Source: Gammaproteobacteria bacterium
Lineage (GTDB): Bacteria; Pseudomonadota; Gammaproteobacteria; Ga0077536
NCBI GenBank assembly: GCA_003540955.1
Contig: DPMX01000212.1
Location: 1 to 14,695, forward strand
Length of the DNA stretch: 14,695 nucleotides
Reading direction: 5' to 3'
This document shows, one piece after another, positions 9,058-14,695 of the stretch. Positions within the stretch are counted from its first letter, which is position 1. Each line of letters starts with the position of its first letter. A program made the position numbers and the translations under genes. The notes under the pieces are model-generated. The model had not been told where the DNA came from. It saw nothing but the letters and a program-made list of their open reading frames with translations, and made no database searches.

Positions 9058-10483
9058 GTCAGACAACTTACCGATGCGGGACGTGCGACAGATACACTTC
9101 GTTGGTATTGGCGGTGCAGGGATGAGCGGTCTCGCAGAGGTTTTCAATAATTTGGGTTACACCGTTTCTGGATCTGACCTAAACGCAAACAAAATGACGG
9201 CGCATTTGGCTTCTGTCGGAGTATCAATTTTTAAAAACCACAAACGCAAGAACATAAGTGGTGCCGATGTTGTCGTATACTCGAGTGCGATTCCCAAAAC
9301 TAATGTAGAGCTTCTGGAGGCTCAGGAACAACGGATTCCAACCGTTCCAAGAGCTGAAATGCTTGCTGAACTAATGCGGTTTAAACGCGGTATAGCGGTT
9401 GCTGGGACACATGGTAAGACCACAACTACGAGTTTGGTCGCTAGCATCTTAGCGGAAGGGGGAATGGATCCGACGTTCGTAATCGGTGGTCTTGTACATG
9501 CTGTAAATTCTCATGCGCGCCTAGGTAGCGGAGATTTCCTAGTTGCTGAAGCAGACGAGAGCGATACTTCGTTTTTGTTGCTAAATCCATTAATAGCGGT
9601 CCTCACAAATATCGATGCGGACCATATGGGAACTTACGATGGGGACTTTGGGAAGCTGCGGGCGACATTCGTTGAGTTTTTTAAGCGTTTACCTTTTTAT
9701 GGAGTCGCCATAGTTTGCATCGATGACCCTGTCGTACATTCACTGTTGCCTGAGTTACGTACACGGGTTGTGACGTACGGTACACATGTTCAGGCCGATG
9801 TTAGGGGTATCGAATTCCATCAACAGGGCCCGACATCCAGCTTCAAGGTGATAAGGCGTAATCCGTCGGAAGTCCTGTCAGTAAGGCTAACCATGCCTGG
9901 CGAGCACAATATGCTTAACTCGCTTGCTGCAATTGCTGTTGCTTTTGAGTTGCGAATTCCGTGTGACACGATCTCTGATGCGTTGTCTTCGTTTCAAGGG
10001 ATCGGTCGGCGGTGTCAATGGATGGGTGAAACTCAGATTAACGGAGCAGAAATCGCCGTGATCGACGATTATGCACATCATCCAAGTGAACTACGCGTGA
10101 CAATTAAGGCGGTGCGAGGCGGCTGGCCTGACAGAAGGTTGTTGGTAGTGTTTCAACCACACCGTTATTCGAGAACTCGGGATTTGTTCGAAGATTTTGT
10201 GGAGGTTTTAAATACTGCTGATGCCTTAGTTGTGCTCGAAGTTTATCCCGCTGGTGAGGATCCAATTCCGGGCGCCGACGGAAGATCGCTTTGTCGTGCG
10301 ATTAGACAACGAGGCCAGGTCGACCCGGTATTCCTTTCGGACACTGGAATGTTGGACGATGTTCTAAAAAATATTGCTCGAACAGGAGATCTTCTACTTT
10401 TATCAGGTGCGGGGAGTATTAGTCGCGTTGCCGATGGGATGACATTCGGGGTCCAAACCATTACGGATGAACAATTAAAGTAA
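9050..10483 (+). CDS. murC: UDP-MurNAc:L-alanine ligase MurC
   Basis: First Mur ligase of the pathway; it attaches L-alanine to UDP-MurNAc in the cytoplasm using ATP. The 477 residues compare with 491 in E. coli. Seen in order are the N-terminal HFVGIGGAGMSGLAEVF loop, SGSDLNANKMT, the P-loop AGTHGKTTTTS (Lys123), EADESDTSFLLL, TNIDADHMGTYDGDF, MPGEHNMLNSLAA, the DDYAHHPSE motif, FQPHRYSRTRDL and LEVYPAGEDPIPGADGRSL. ATG 9050 overlaps the murG end and is preceded by GGAG (9039-9042) at seven bases, which favours it over the in-frame ATG 9074. It stops with TAA at 10481-10483; the next gene follows after 15 bases. Confidence 0.97.
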   Translation: MHESDNLPMRDVRQIHFVGIGGAGMSGLAEVFNNLGYTVSGSDLNANKMTAHLASVGVSIFKNHKRKNISGADVVVYSSAIPKTNVELLEAQEQRIPTVPRAEMLAELMRFKRGIAVAGTHGKTTTTSLVASILAEGGMDPTFVIGGLVHAVNSHARLGSGDFLVAEADESDTSFLLLNPLIAVLTNIDADHMGTYDGDFGKLRATFVEFFKRLPFYGVAIVCIDDPVVHSLLPELRTRVVTYGTHVQADVRGIEFHQQGPTSSFKVIRRNPSEVLSVRLTMPGEHNMLNSLAAIAVAFELRIPCDTISDALSSFQGIGRRCQWMGETQINGAEIAVIDDYAHHPSELRVTIKAVRGGWPDRRLLVVFQPHRYSRTRDLFEDFVEVLNTADALVVLEVYPAGEDPIPGADGRSLCRAIRQRGQVDPVFLSDTGMLDDVLKNIARTGDLLLLSGAGSISRVADGMTFGVQTITDEQLK

Positions 10484-10489
10484 AAAAAT

Positions 10490-10494
10490 GAGGA
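10490..10494 (+). promoter_or_regulatory. Ribosome binding site for murB
   Basis: GAGGA in the short murC-murB gap, only four bases before GTG 10499. The spacing is tight but usable. It supports the GTG over the in-frame ATG 10517, which has only a weak CGGAA upstream. Confidence 0.5.
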
Positions 10495-10498
10495 ATTA

Positions 10499-11419
10499 GT
10501 GTCTTCGGAATCTGACATGCTAAAAGTTCGCGGAAAAATTTCTCTTGAGGAACCAATGTCGAGACATTGCTCTTGGCGTACTGGGGGGGTGGCAGAACGG
10601 TTTTTCGAGCCAGCTGATATTGATGACCTAAGCGCGTACCTTAAGCAAACGAGTGAAAGGGAATTGATAACTTGGCTAGGTCTTGGTAGTAACGTTTTGG
10701 TTCGTGATGGTGGTGTGCCAGGGACGGTTATTTCGACTGCGAAAACATGCAATAACTTCGGATGGCTCGATGCGACGCATCTTAATGTAGAATGCGGAAC
10801 GTCATGCGCAAAAGTTGCAAAGGAAGCAGCAAGGATGGAGCTCGGTGGGGGAGGGTTCCTTGCTGGAATCCCAGGGACTATCGGCGGAGCATTGGCGATG
10901 AATGCGGGAGCGTTTGGCCGGGAAATTTGGATGCTAGTAGATAGTGTCGAGCTGATTCGCCGGGACGGTGAGGTTAGTCGCTACGATCAATCGTATTTTT
11001 CACATTCTTATCGATACGTTGAGGTTCCGACTGACCATTGGTTCGTAACGGCAGTCTTGCATTTTGACGCTAGGGGAATCGGCGACGGTCCAAATGAGAT
11101 TCGAGATTTTCTGGCTCAGCGAAACGCGTCTCAGCCAATGGGGCTGCCGAGTTGCGGTTCGGTGTTCAAAAACCCGCCGGGCGACTTTGCTGGCCGATTA
11201 ATTGATGAGGCCGGTCTCAAGGGTATGCGAACCGGTGGCTGCTATGTGTCTAACAAACATGCCAATTTTATCATCAACGATAACGACGCAAGTGCGGAAG
11301 ACATCGAATTTCTGATTACGGAGATGCAAGCCTCTGTAGAAAAGAAATTTGGTGTGAACTTGGAACCCGAAGTTCGAATAATCGGACGCCCATTGCAGCA
11401 AGAAAGCCGGACTGTTTGA
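10499..11419 (+). CDS. murB: UDP-N-acetylenolpyruvylglucosamine reductase MurB
   Basis: FAD-dependent, NADPH-using cytoplasmic reductase that makes UDP-MurNAc, the substrate of MurC encoded just upstream. The 306 residues fit the shorter form of the family; E. coli MurB is 342. Visible are the SWRTGG entry to the FAD domain, GLGSNVLVRDGGVPGTVI, the FAD-binding GGGGFLAGIPGTIGGALAMN, SCGSVFKNP with the proton-donor Ser221, and LEPEVRIIG with Glu291 matching E. coli Glu325. The arginine motif reads YRYVEV instead of the E. coli-like YRDS; the arginine is kept. GTG 10499 is preferred for its ribosome site, but ATG 10517 gives MLKVRGKISLEEPMSRHCSW and is close to where the conserved block begins. 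Presence of murB inside the cluster differs from E. coli. ddlB follows after three bases. Confidence 0.95.
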   Translation: MSSESDMLKVRGKISLEEPMSRHCSWRTGGVAERFFEPADIDDLSAYLKQTSERELITWLGLGSNVLVRDGGVPGTVISTAKTCNNFGWLDATHLNVECGTSCAKVAKEAARMELGGGGFLAGIPGTIGGALAMNAGAFGREIWMLVDSVELIRRDGEVSRYDQSYFSHSYRYVEVPTDHWFVTAVLHFDARGIGDGPNEIRDFLAQRNASQPMGLPSCGSVFKNPPGDFAGRLIDEAGLKGMRTGGCYVSNKHANFIINDNDASAEDIEFLITEMQASVEKKFGVNLEPEVRIIGRPLQQESRTV

Positions 11420-11422
11420 CAG

Positions 11423-12376
11423 ATGGTTAAAGCACAACAGCTGACAAATAATGAGATTGTCTCTGCTGCCGGTCGGGTTGTAGTGCTCATGGGAGGGCCG
11501 TCCGCAGAGCGGGAAATATCCATAAAAAGTGGTCGCGCGGTTACTGAAGCGCTCGTGAGATCTGGAATTGACGCTAGGGAGCTGGTGTGGGACGGTGACC
11601 TCTTGTCACGCGTTGCGGAGTGTAGCCCCGATCGCGTGTTTATCGCCTTGCATGGACGAGGGGGAGAGGATGGTAGAGTACAAGGTGCTTTCGATTTAAT
11701 GAATCTTCCCTATACGGGTAGTGGTGTTATGGGGTCTTCTTTGTCTATGGACAAAGCTAGATCTAAGCAGGTTTGGGAGGCTGTCGGTGTCCCAACGCCA
11801 CCATTTTCAGTCTACGTGCGTGGTGGCAAAATGGAAAAACTTCCGAAAGATTTGCGTTTCCCAGTGATGGTCAAGCCTTCGCGAGAAGGTTCCAGTTTTG
11901 GGGCCTCTAGAGTGGGGGTAGCATCAGATCTTATACCTGCAATTGAAAACTCAGCTCGCTACGATGACATCGTGCTGATAGAGGAATGGGTGAACGCAGC
12001 AGAGTATACGCTTGGAATTGTCGCCGGCGATCCGTTGCCTATTATCAAAGTTGAAACGCCCCGTGAGTTTTATGATTACGAAGCTAAATACGTAGCGAAT
12101 ACAACTCAGTATACGTGCCCCTGTGGTCTATCAGAGTCTCAGATAGATAGATGTACAGATTTAGGTTTGTTCGCATTTGAATCGTTAGGTGCCAGTGGTT
12201 GGGGTAGAGTTGATTTTATGTTCGACGAACAAGGCGATCCGTGGTTTATCGAGTTGAATACAGTGCCCGGTATGACCGATCATTCACTAGTACCGATGGC
12301 GGCGAAAGCGGTCGGTATTAGCTTTGATGAGCTAGTCATAAAAATTCTTGGCACTAGCTTCCGCGAGGATCCTTAG
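11423..12376 (+). CDS. ddlB: D-alanine--D-alanine ligase
   Basis: ATP-grasp enzyme that makes D-Ala-D-Ala for MurF in the cytoplasm. The 317 residues compare with 306 in E. coli DdlB; the excess is a 12-14 residue N-terminal extension before VVVLMGGPSAEREIS. Glu29 matches the D-Ala-contacting Glu15 of E. coli. Also visible are IALHGRGGEDGRVQG, PYTGSGVMGSSLSMDK, VKPSREGSSFG, EEWVNAAEYT, YDYEAKYVANTTQY (omega loop, with the tyrosine associated with D-Ala rather than D-lactate as second substrate) and ELNTVPGMTDHSLVPMAA at the metal and product site. No strong ribosome site precedes ATG 11423, which sits three bases after the murB stop, so reinitiation is likely. The TAG stop shares a base with the ftsQ GTG. 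Confidence 0.96.
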   Translation: MVKAQQLTNNEIVSAAGRVVVLMGGPSAEREISIKSGRAVTEALVRSGIDARELVWDGDLLSRVAECSPDRVFIALHGRGGEDGRVQGAFDLMNLPYTGSGVMGSSLSMDKARSKQVWEAVGVPTPPFSVYVRGGKMEKLPKDLRFPVMVKPSREGSSFGASRVGVASDLIPAIENSARYDDIVLIEEWVNAAEYTLGIVAGDPLPIIKVETPREFYDYEAKYVANTTQYTCPCGLSESQIDRCTDLGLFAFESLGASGWGRVDFMFDEQGDPWFIELNTVPGMTDHSLVPMAAKAVGISFDELVIKILGTSFREDP

Positions 12377-13146
12377 TGCGTAAATCTGCGGTAATGTTAA
12401 AGAAGCATCGAATTCGAGCGATCGAAGTATCGCGCCGACGACACCCTCTGTTACTGATTATTGGGGTACTGGCATTTCTGATGTTTTTATACACTGGATT
12501 TTTAGCCCAGCAACTATTCGATCCAATGACATTTCCAATCAAGAAGATAGCTGTCGACGGTGAGTTCCATCATTTAACCGCAAAGCACATGCAAACAGTA
12601 GTATCGAATGCCGTACACGGTGGATTTTTCGATGTTGACGTAACTTCCGTGCGTGCACATATACTCGATGAACCATGGGTCTCTGACGCAACGGTTCGTC
12701 GAGTATGGCCGGACATGATACGTGTCAGCATCCGTGAACAGGTAGCAGTCGCCCGTTGGGGAGAATACGCATTGCTCAATCCAGTTGCAGATATTTTCGT
12801 ACCAGAACCTAGTGCGATACCCGACGATTTGGTCGCCTTCAATGGTCCAATAGGTACTGAAGAGGAAATGTTGCAACGTTTTTTCTTTATGCGAAAGATC
12901 CTACATAGTATTGGACTCCATGTTGAGACGATCCGTTTATCTGAAAGGCGGGCATGGGTAGTTGAATTAGAAAGTGGCGCGACTTTGATGATCGGCCGCC
13001 ACGCTATCGATGAACGCTTAGTGCGTTTCAGCCGGGCCTTTGAGCACGTGCTGAAGGATAATTGGAGTCAGATAGCGCTCGTTGATCTCAGGTATACGAA
13101 TGGATTTGCGATCCGTGAAAAAATGAGTGAAATAGATAATGGCTAG
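12376..13146 (+). CDS. ftsQ: Cell division protein FtsQ
   Basis: Bitopic inner-membrane divisome protein that in E. coli bridges to FtsB and FtsL and recruits later proteins. The 256 residues compare with 276 in E. coli. A basic cytoplasmic tail (about residues 1-23, rich in Arg and Lys) is followed by one hydrophobic membrane segment near 24-44. A periplasmic POTRA domain follows near 53-122, with FPIKKIAVDG and PWVSDATVRRVWPDMIRVSI, and then the FtsQ/DivIB beta domain up to VDLRYTNGFAIR. These segments are typical of FtsQ although overall conservation of the family is low; the position between ddlB and ftsA settles it. GTG 12376 overlaps the ddlB TAG by one base, with GAGGA at 12365-12369 six bases before it. 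33 bases separate it from ftsA. Confidence 0.94.
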   Translation: MRKSAVMLKKHRIRAIEVSRRRHPLLLIIGVLAFLMFLYTGFLAQQLFDPMTFPIKKIAVDGEFHHLTAKHMQTVVSNAVHGGFFDVDVTSVRAHILDEPWVSDATVRRVWPDMIRVSIREQVAVARWGEYALLNPVADIFVPEPSAIPDDLVAFNGPIGTEEEMLQRFFFMRKILHSIGLHVETIRLSERRAWVVELESGATLMIGRHAIDERLVRFSRAFEHVLKDNWSQIALVDLRYTNGFAIREKMSEIDNG

Positions 13147-13179
13147 GAGAAATAAAACGGATAATCGGAGCTCTGCCGA

Positions 13180-14412
13180 ATGGTAAAAAAGCCAGATAAA
13201 AATTTAATTGTTGGCCTTGATATAGGCACCTCGAAGGTTGTGGCTATCGTTGGAGAGGTTTCATCGGAAGGTGATCTTGAGATTATCGGTATTGGTTCAC
13301 ATGCATCGCGAGGATTGAAGAAGGGTGCTGTTGTCAATATTGAATCGACAGTGCAATCGATTCAGCGGGCAATAGAGGAGGCTGAGTTGATGGCCGGATG
13401 TGAGATACATTCGGTTTACGCGGGAATTGCGGGCGGCCATATACGTAGTCTTAATTCACATGGGATCGTGGCGATCCGTGACGGTGAAGTCAATACAACT
13501 GATGTTGAGCGGGTAATTGACGCGGCTCGTGCGGTCGCGATTCCAGCGGATCAGAAGATACTTCATATATTACCCCAGGAATTTGTTATCGATGGCCAAG
13601 AGGGGATCCGGGAACCAATCGGAATGTCTGGGGTACGGCTAGAGGCACGTGTACACATGGTTACAGGCGCCGTCAGTGCGGCGCAAAACATCATAAAATG
13701 TGTACGGAGATGTGGCCTGGAAGTAGACGATGTGATTTTGCAGCAACTCGCATCGTCTCATTCAGTTTTAACGGAAGACGAGAAGGACTTGGGCGTTTGT
13801 CTCTGTGATATAGGCGGCGGAACTACAGACATGGCGATTTTTGTCAATGGGGCGATTCATCATTCTGCAGTTATTCCGATTGCCGGCGACCAAGTAACTA
13901 ATGACATCGCAGTCGCTTTACGTACGCCGACGCATCATGCCGAGGATATTAAGATCAAGTATGCCTGTGCACTTACCCAACTCGCGAATCCAGAAGAAAC
14001 AATCGAAGTTCCGAGCGTCGGTGATCGCAAGCCACGGAGCTTAGTGCGACAAACCTTGGCTGAAGTAGTAGAGCCGCGGTATGAAGAACTCTTCAGTCTC
14101 GTGCACTCCGAATTGAAGCGTAGTGGATTTGAGCCTATGGTCGCCGCTGGTGTCGTTTTGACAGGGGGTGGGTCAAAAATGGAAGGAGCGATTGATTTGG
14201 CTGAAGAGGTATTTCATATGCCCGTCCGCTTGGGCGCACCACAGGACACAGCGGGCTTGGTCGATATTGTCAGAAATCCGATTTACGCAACGGGAGTTGG
14301 TTTATTGTTATTTGGAAATAACGCGGGTGACCCCATAACGACACATAACAAATTTGAAAACGTAGGAAGCATGTGGGATCGAATGAAAAACTGGTTTTAC
14401 GGAAACTTCTAA
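13180..14412 (+). CDS. ftsA: Cell division protein FtsA
   Basis: Actin-fold ATPase that tethers FtsZ filaments to the inner membrane and helps recruit and activate the divisome. The 410 residues compare with 420 in E. coli. Visible are the first phosphate loop GLDIGTSKVVAIVGE (near 12-26), the FtsA-specific 1C domain around residues 85-165 with HILPQEFVIDGQEGIREPIG, the second phosphate motif DIGGGTTDMAIF starting at Asp210, the adenosine motif LTGGGSKMEG (near 327-336), and a C-terminal amphipathic helix in VGSMWDRMKNWFYGNF that fits the membrane-targeting sequence. No in-frame start lies upstream because of a stop at 13162-13164. CGGAG ends at 13170, nine bases before ATG 13180. It precedes ftsZ, as is usual. 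Confidence 0.97.
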   Translation: MVKKPDKNLIVGLDIGTSKVVAIVGEVSSEGDLEIIGIGSHASRGLKKGAVVNIESTVQSIQRAIEEAELMAGCEIHSVYAGIAGGHIRSLNSHGIVAIRDGEVNTTDVERVIDAARAVAIPADQKILHILPQEFVIDGQEGIREPIGMSGVRLEARVHMVTGAVSAAQNIIKCVRRCGLEVDDVILQQLASSHSVLTEDEKDLGVCLCDIGGGTTDMAIFVNGAIHHSAVIPIAGDQVTNDIAVALRTPTHHAEDIKIKYACALTQLANPEETIEVPSVGDRKPRSLVRQTLAEVVEPRYEELFSLVHSELKRSGFEPMVAAGVVLTGGGSKMEGAIDLAEEVFHMPVRLGAPQDTAGLVDIVRNPIYATGVGLLLFGNNAGDPITTHNKFENVGSMWDRMKNWFYGNF

Positions 14413-14429
14413 GATAGGACTAGGGAGCA

Positions 14430-14567
14430 ATGTACTTGGGCTTTAACGACAAAGAGATCGCGATGAGGTTAAGCACAGTTGTGTACGATCTCAATATTAT
14501 AAATTTTGGATTAACTTACCATAACCATATTGGAATACGCGGGTTCTGCGTAATTCGGAGGGGCTAA
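14430..14567 (+). CDS. Candidate 45-codon small open frame between ftsA and ftsZ
   Basis: ATG 14430 opens a frame of 45 codons, starting MYLGFNDKEIAMRLS and ending GFCVIRRG, with TAA at 14565-14567 one base before the ftsZ ATG. AGGA at 14416-14419 lies ten bases upstream of the ATG and a closer GGGAG at 14423-14427 is only two bases away. I recognise no family, signal peptide or clear membrane segment. The ftsZ ribosome site lies inside its last codons, so if translated it could couple ftsZ translation to ribosomes leaving ftsA. An open frame of this length is expected by chance at about one in nine per frame, so it may be meaningless. Confidence 0.17.
   Translation: MYLGFNDKEIAMRLSTVVYDLNIINFGLTYHNHIGIRGFCVIRRG
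14454..14492. repeat. Inverted repeat in the ftsA-ftsZ gap
   Basis: The arms GAGATCG (14454-14460) and CGATCTC (14486-14492) are perfect 7-base reverse complements separated by 25 bases. The spacer holds a second small inverted pair, CACA (14474-14477) and TGTG (14480-14483). The left arm is also part of the 8-base palindrome ATCGCGAT (14457-14464). The repeat lies directly upstream of the AT-rich possible -10 element. It could be an operator-like site or an RNA stem in the ftsA-ftsZ transcript; with a 25-base loop and no T run it does not look like an intrinsic terminator. Confidence 0.35.
14557..14563 (+). promoter_or_regulatory. Strong ribosome binding site of ftsZ
   Basis: GGAGGGG lies five bases before ATG 14569 (GGAGG core at seven bases). 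It is the best Shine-Dalgarno match in the window, which fits the high protein level FtsZ needs compared with its neighbours, and it fixes the ftsZ start. Confidence 0.8.
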
Positions 14568-14568
14568 C

Positions 14569-14695
14569 ATGTTTGAACTTGTGGATGCCTACAGCCAAAG
14601 TGCTGTTATAAAAGTGATTGGGGTTGGCGGCGGCGGCGGCAACGCAGTGCAACATATGCTAGGGGCGGCGATAGACGGGGTAGATTTCGTTTGTG
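14569..14695 (+). CDS. ftsZ: Cell division protein FtsZ, 3' truncated by the window
   Basis: Tubulin-like GTPase that polymerises into the cytokinetic ring on the cytoplasmic side, attached through FtsA. Only 42 codons are visible. The N-terminus MFELVDAYSQSAVIKVIGVG, followed by a run of glycines (five consecutive GGC codons at 14626-14640) and NAVQHML, is the first nucleotide-contacting loop of FtsZ and closely resembles the Pseudomonas-type N-terminus. The GTP-binding tubulin signature GGGTGTG would lie further downstream, outside the window. The start is fixed by the GGAGGGG site and by the family N-terminus. Confidence 0.96.
   Translation, partial: MFELVDAYSQSAVIKVIGVGGGGGNAVQHMLGAAIDGVDFVC

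Larger units (their letters stand above)
14413..14568 (+). promoter_or_regulatory. ftsA-ftsZ intergenic region, possible ftsZ promoter
   Basis: At 156 bases this is by far the longest gap in the window. The AT-rich stretch at 14493-14507 contains TATTAT (14495-14500) and TATAAA (14498-14503), either of which could be a sigma-70 -10 element. I find no good TTGACA-like -35 at 16-18 bases upstream, so the promoter call is weak. Extra promoters for ftsZ near or within ftsA are known from E. coli. An inverted repeat and a short open frame in this gap are listed separately. No terminator-like GC stem with a T run is seen. Confidence 0.3.

Noticed and set aside
1..14695. A search by eye for mobile elements, CRISPR repeats, tRNA genes, toxin-antitoxin pairs or other accessory cargo.
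   Set aside because: Every stretch is taken up by conserved dcw genes in the expected order, and the gaps are too short or lack such structure.

Overview
The window is an almost gap-free stretch of the division and cell wall (dcw) cluster, with every gene on the + strand. The order is ftsI (5' end outside the window), murE, murF, mraY, murD, ftsW, murG, murC, murB, ddlB, ftsQ, ftsA, ftsZ (3' end outside the window). The gene order, the FtsZ N-terminus beginning MFELVD, the close residue-level match of MraY to the E. coli type (360 residues, catalytic Asp115/Asp116/Asp267 at the same numbers) and the DNPR motif of a meso-diaminopimelate-adding MurE all point to a Gram-negative gammaproteobacterium. 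GC looks close to one half by eye. I cannot name the genus. Unlike E. coli, and like several other gammaproteobacteria, murB lies inside the cluster between murC and ddlB.

Layout: 1-1466 is the periplasmic part of the septal transpeptidase FtsI. 1463-4347 holds the third (MurE) and last (MurF) amino-acid-adding ligases. 4341-5423 is the lipid I synthase MraY and 5461-6807 the D-Glu ligase MurD. 6804-7982 is the septal glycosyltransferase FtsW and 7975-9057 the lipid II synthase MurG. 9050-10483 is the L-Ala ligase MurC, 10499-11419 the UDP-MurNAc-forming reductase MurB and 11423-12376 the D-Ala-D-Ala ligase. 12376-13146 is the divisome scaffold FtsQ, 13180-14412 the FtsZ membrane anchor FtsA, and ftsZ starts at 14569.

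Together these genes make lipid II from UDP-MurNAc (MurB, C, D, E, F and Ddl in the cytoplasm; MraY and MurG at the inner membrane face), use it at the septum (FtsW polymerising, FtsI cross-linking) and build the ring that places the machinery (FtsQ, FtsA, FtsZ). Most genes overlap by 1 to 8 bases or are separated by a few bases, so translational coupling within one long transcript is likely. No terminator is visible between the genes.

The only sizeable non-coding stretch is the 156-base ftsA-ftsZ gap (14413-14568). It holds a 7-base-arm inverted repeat, an AT-rich possible -10 element, a strong ribosome binding site for ftsZ, and a 45-codon open frame that ends one base before the ftsZ start. 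I see no RNA genes, mobile elements, CRISPR arrays or foreign cargo. This is a conserved core region, and the points worth a second look are small: the ftsA-ftsZ gap and short bridging frames at two other gene junctions.
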